A DNA stretch of 64,000 bases from Asterias rubens. Taxonomy: Eukaryota; Echinodermata; Asteroidea; Forcipulatida; Asteriidae. The stretch spans positions 12,160,146-12,224,145 of the forward strand of contig NC_047076.1 in the NCBI RefSeq assembly GCF_902459465.1, written 5' to 3'. Of the stretch, positions 54,401-60,400 are shown piece by piece. How positions within the stretch are numbered: position 1 is the first letter of the stretch; every line of letters starts with the position of its first letter. A program made the position numbers and the translations under genes. The notes beneath the pieces are model-generated. The model searched no databases and was not told the origin of the DNA. It worked only from the letters and a program-made list of their open reading frames with translations.

Positions 54401-57400
54401 GTTGTTTGGCTTCCGACTGGCACTCTCGAACAAAGATTTTTACAAATTAGGGAGATGGCCAACGAGGGGCTAGATAGCTCAGTTGCTACATGTAGATCGC
54501 TGACTCGATACTCCAGAGGTTTTTCCATCAAATCCCGATCTCGCAATTTTTTCTTTGTTCAACCCAAAATCTTTACCCAGTCATTTTCCCTTGTAGTTTA
54601 TCATTTGATAACCAGATACTATTTCAGTAGAATTGACCCTTTTAATCAGCTAAAAGCTTTAGGGTGTCATAAGCCGCGCCTGCATTGGACTTTTGGGTCT
54701 GGTAACTTACCGGCCCAGTAAGTTTATATTACCGGCTCGATAAGTTTGCACTTGGATTAATTTGTGTTCAGCAACTTACCAAAAGGCCTTTCTAAAACAC
54801 CGGCTCGATAAGTTTGCACTTGGATTAATTTGTGTTCAGCAACTTACCAAAAGGCCTTTCTAAAACCCAGGGTTCGACTAAGGCTCAGCAATATGCTCCG
54901 CGCGTTGCGTACGCAATGGAAACGCAGCTATGCTTTTAACCTGAATTTGTGGAGCAGCACGTATTGTACGCGGTGGTTTGAACATCAGCAGACCTTTTTT
55001 AGATAGAAGTCACGTGACAGTATTTTTAAGTTACAGGAGTGGTGCAATCGCATTGGACTTCTTGTCCCTGTTAAGTTAACATTGATAACTTACCGCGGCT
55101 TAAATCGGCCTGAAACGTTAACAGTTCCAGGGAGGTAACTTGCAATTGGACTTAATATCGGTAAGTTAAAGGGATGCTGCAGTGAATTCAAATAAAACAG
55201 TTAATTTTGCTGTAATTTATTTCTGATACATGTATTGAACATCAATAAAATGTGTTTTGTTTATTCCCGACATATCTGACTTGCGTAATTAGCGAATAAG
55301 TCATGCCCCCCCCTTTTGTGGATTGTTACCACCCCCCTTCCATCGACGTCACGTCGGGAATTTAAACATATCGTCGGCAAAAAGAGTCTGGTCCCTAATA
55401 ACACGCACCTAGGTACCAGGCAACACAGTGCACACGTCTCTATATGCACACAGCCAGGAGGCCCGACGGCTCGGGTTACCGACATGACGTCACGTTTATG
55501 CAAATGAATGCTCCCTTTTAGGGGCGGGGTGGATTCCCCTAATCTCTTGAAAACCATTTTTAAAATACTTGCGCATTTAATAAAAAATATAAAAATCTTT
55601 CAGGTTTAAAAAGTCATGTTTAATCGTTTAAATTAATAAAAAAAAACACTGCAGCCACCCTTTAACAATTTGCGGCGGTAAGTAATCTGAAGGTTGTTTC
55701 AAATCCCAGTTTAGTTTCTTTGTTCAATCTCAAATCATGAGTAAACATTTGCTTACCAGTTTGAGACCAATGGATGTGTCAGTGCCAGGTGATATATTGA
55801 TTCCTTGATCGGCCAGTGCCGGGGTAATCTCATTATTAGTAACAGCTACTCGTACACCTATGTCTTGTCCATACAGACTAATGTATTCATCTTGCTCAAC
55901 ATACAAGGTCAGAGAAAGACCTGCAAAGTAACATGAACATTATTATTTGGTGGCACGGTTGGCTTGTGCGTAAAGCACTCGCCTCTTACCAAGGTGACCC
56001 GGTTCGATTCCCGGCCAGGACCATGTGAGTTGAGTTGTGTGTTGGTTCTGTGCTGTGCCACAAGGGTTTTCCAGACTATCCGGTTTTCCTCCCTCAGGAA
56101 AAATCAAACACTTTCGATCTTGGCTGTTCTCCAGGGTCACAATGGGTTGATGTGGCTGGCAGATAAAGGTGCCCTTGCATGCCTGCAGAGTGTGGGTTCG
56201 AATCCCTAGCCATGACACTTGTGTCCTTAAGCAAGACACTTAACCATTGCTTCATCCTTCGGATGGGACATAAAGCCGTTGCTCCCATGTGTTGTGTAAT
56301 GCATGTAAAAGAACCCAGCACACTTATCGAAAATAGAAGGGGTTCACCCCGGTGTTCCAGGTCCGATCGGCAGCAAATTGCGCCACAGCATCTTGTAAAG
56401 CATTTCATGGTGCTATCAGACTTAGGTCTCATAATTCAAACGTAGTCCAACATCTGGTAGGAAATACAGTACAGTATGTTACAGCGCCAGGAGCGTCACT
56501 GGGTGACAGACATACGCGCTGTATAAGAAGCCACAATTATTATTGTTATTACATGTCCTGTTTGTCATTATTTACTCAACTTTGGTGTAAACTGTTATTG
56601 TCTTGACTACATCTGTGGTTTGCCATTATTTATTCATTATCATGTATATTAACTTTAATGATGTACACAAATGTAACTTTATGGCAACATTGAAATAAAT
56701 GTATTGAAATGATGATGACATCGTTCACTGAGACATACCTGACTGCTCCCCAGTCTGTGATGAATGTCTTGCAGTGGTTCCCTCTACCGCTTTATTAAAG
56801 GTGTAGCAGTTACCGTATTTGTCATCCTGTATTTGTTCAAATGTATCGCTGGAAACAGAAAAAAAGTAGAGAGAATAAAATTAATAATATCGACATAATA
56901 GCGAAGTCTTATATAGCGCACGTATCTACCAAACAAGGTACTCAAGGTGCAGAGTATATACAAACTTTCAGAAAGATAGGTTATCGCAGTGAACATTCTA
57001 AGACCCAATTAGCTAGCACCTTATAAGGGTTTACAAGGTGCTACGGCGCATACAGCAGCCACAGCCAGGAACACCGGGGCAAACCCCTTCTCTTTTTCGC
57101 TAAGTGCACTGGGTTCTTTTACATGCGTTACACAACACATGGGACCAACGGCTTTCGTCCCATCCTGAAACGAAGCAATGGTTAAGTGTCTTGCTTAAGG
57201 ACACAAGTGTCACAGCTGGGGATTCGAACCCACACTCTACTGATTAAAAATTCCAGAGTTTGAATTCGTTGCTATTAACCGCTCAGCCACGACACTTCCA
57301 CATGGCCGAATTCCTTATCATATTTTCCCGACAAGCTACAGCTACGGCTAGATCAGCGGCTCTGCCAGTGTTGAAGAATAGGCAGACGCGAGATCTAGCC

Positions 57401-60400
57401 AAAGCTGTAGCCGAAGTCGATGCTTCGGACACTGCCTAAGAATACCTTATGTATTGACCCCTTGCACGCGCGTCACATGCGACTCAGCCACGCTCACCAT
57501 TTTGGTGGTCGATCGGTTTATGTGTAAACACCGCGTCGCCTTAAATGTGCACTGCGCTGAATAATGCACAAAAGACATTGCCCACCAGTATGGCACATCC
57601 ATGATATTCTGATGATGACGTCAGGTGAATAGGGTCAATATTAACAATGAACGCCATGGTTCTCAAAACTTTTTCCAAAACTTTCAAAATCTTTGAAGTT
57701 TGACCAAAAGTACGCCAAAGGTCTTTCTACTTGGCATTTACAAATGTATTATGGTTTTGAAAAGCCCTCAGGTGACAGTGTTTAAATGATTCGGGTACTT
57801 TTTGTTACATAAAACACAATGTCCACAGATTTACATTAAACTTACACCATTTGATGATAATGATAGTAGAAAGCGTACCTTAAAAAAACTTGCTGAGATG
57901 CCGTAGTTTTTTGAGAAATTAGTTTAAAAAAATGTCATGAAAATTCTTTTTTACATGCTAAAACAGTTTTTGTCTCATGATCACTGAGACGAAAATTATT
58001 TTCATGACATTGTTTTACTCATTTTTCAAAAACTACAGCACCTCAGCAAGTAACATTTTCAGGGAAGCTTTCTACTATCATTATCTTCAAACTGTGTAAG
58101 TTTAATGAAAATCTGTGGACATTGTGTTTTATGTCCTACAAAAAGTACATAGACCCTTTAACCACAAGAAAAAGAACCACATACTTTTTGCCGAGGCAGT
58201 TGATACCATTAAAGCTACACTCCAGTATGAAATCCTCCAATTGATGGCCGAACTCTGCAATCTCCGGTTTAGAGAGCTTTAAAACCTCTCTCAAGTCGCT
58301 GTAGTCCGGTAGCTCACTGAAGGTAATAAAGCGACGCCAGTCGGCTGGATCTTCGCTCTTCACGCGACTGAAGGGCCGCCCGATGTAAAAGTTCTCTTTG
58401 AATTCAGTCAGGAATTTTTCTTGAATGTCACTGGGTATGAAGTCCAGGTAAGGGTCCTTCCAAGTTTCACTTTCAAAAGGACCATCAACTAGGAAAATAA
58501 AAAAAAGGTTACATGAATCAAACACAACACCAACAGCTTTATATATCAAATCCAAGGTATTGAAGGAACACGTTGCCTTGGATCGGTCGAGTTGGTCTTT
58601 GAAAATCGTTTGTAACCGTTTGTTATAAAATGCATATGGTTAGAAAGATGTTTTAAAAGTAGATGCAATGGTCCACACAAACATGCATCGAAATTGCACT
58701 GTTTTCCTTTTACCTCGTCGACTAACACGGTCGGCCATTTATGGGAGTCAAATTTTTGACTCCCATAAATGGCCGACCGTGTTAGTTCGCACAGTAAAAG
58801 GGAAACCACGCAATTTCGAGGCAAATGTGGGTGGATCATTGTATTCTACTTTTAAAACATCTTTCCAATCATATGCATTTTATAACAAATGGTTACAAAC
58901 GCTTTTTAAAGACCAACTCGTCCGATTCAGGGCAACGTGTTCCTTTAAACTATTTCTGTGAAGTCACTTTATTGTTGAAAGTGTAGATTGTTTTTACAAA
59001 TCTTCACTCAACTGTAGATTTGTTACGAATCTTCACTTAAAGGGAAGGTACACGCTTGGTAATTACTCAAAACAAATATTAACTTAAAAACTAACTTGGT
59101 AACAAGCATTGGAGAGCTGTTGATAGTATAAAACATTGTGAGAAACGACTCTCTCTGAAGTAACATTGAGAAAAGAGGTAATTTCTTACTAAAATAATAA
59201 AAGACTATTATTATCTGAAAGCACACAAGTTCGTCCAACAAGGGTGTTTTTTCTTTCATCATTTTCTCGCAACTTCGATGACCAATTGAGCACAAATTTT
59301 CACAGGCTTGTTATTTTATGCGTATGATGGGATACACCAAGTGAGAACACTGGTCTTTGACAATCACCAAACGTGTGCCTTCCCTTTAAAGGTAGACTCG
59401 TAACATAATCTACAGAGTGTAGATTCATTACAAACTCTAGTAAATAGGTCAACTAAAAAATGACTGTCTATCCAAACTGAAAGATGGCATGAAGTGCAAC
59501 AAATCATAGCTGAAAATATCTTTCAATTAATCCAAACATTTTCCAGTTTGGAAAAATCACCTTTCGTAACATTAGCTGAGTAGGATTTGAAATTCGCATG
59601 GTGGAAATACGATATACATGTAGAAAGGTTTGCTGTAACACCATGTTTTGACTATCTCTAACTGAGTTGGGATGGTTCTGTAAAGAACGGTTGGTTTCAA
59701 CCCGACGTTTCGATCAGTATGCTCTGATCGTCTTGTAACATTAGCTAAGCAAAGTGACGTTGCACTCGATAATATTCCAAGCACTTGAGTATGCCAATAT
59801 ATTTTTTTACAAATAGTTCTAAAATGTGACTAACTGTTGTTTGACAACATTATTTGAAATTAATAATAATAATAATAAAAAACATTTTTATAGCGCCAAA
59901 TCCATTAAAAATTCTCCCAGGCGCTTTACAACAACAACAATTTTAACCACAAAAACTAAATAATTAAAAGATCCAAAATTAAAATCCATAAAGTATTATC
60001 ATAAAACAATAAAGATACATGTACAAGTAAAAAGATGAATATAATCAATTAAACACATTGAGTAAAAGCCACTGAAATTGTTTGACCCAGTAAAAAACAC
60101 AAACAATAATTATGATAATAACAATTAAAAAAAAACGCAACAATGATATGAAGCAGCAGGGCAGACTAATTAGATAGACTAACTACATGTAGTGTTGCTA
60201 CTATTGCGACTCTAAAGTGTAGATTCGTTATGACAGTGTACTCGCATTCGGCTTGTGTTTTCTATTCACGAATCTACACTTTCATGTCCTCTGCTGATCA
60301 GAAAAACATGAGTTCAGTGCTCTGATCCACTCCGCCACTACACACCACCCAAGTGCTTTACTGATTAGGAGAGTTAACTAGGGGAGTCATACCTACCATT

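Noticed and set aside
55261-55557. 98-codon frame at 55261-55557 (-) as a channel exon
   Set aside because: It lies within the Rep9 MITE, and the neighbouring channel exons already join in phase without it.
58546-58961. 97-codon frames on both strands
   Set aside because: They are the two arms of the Rep7 hairpin and recur at other Rep7 copies.
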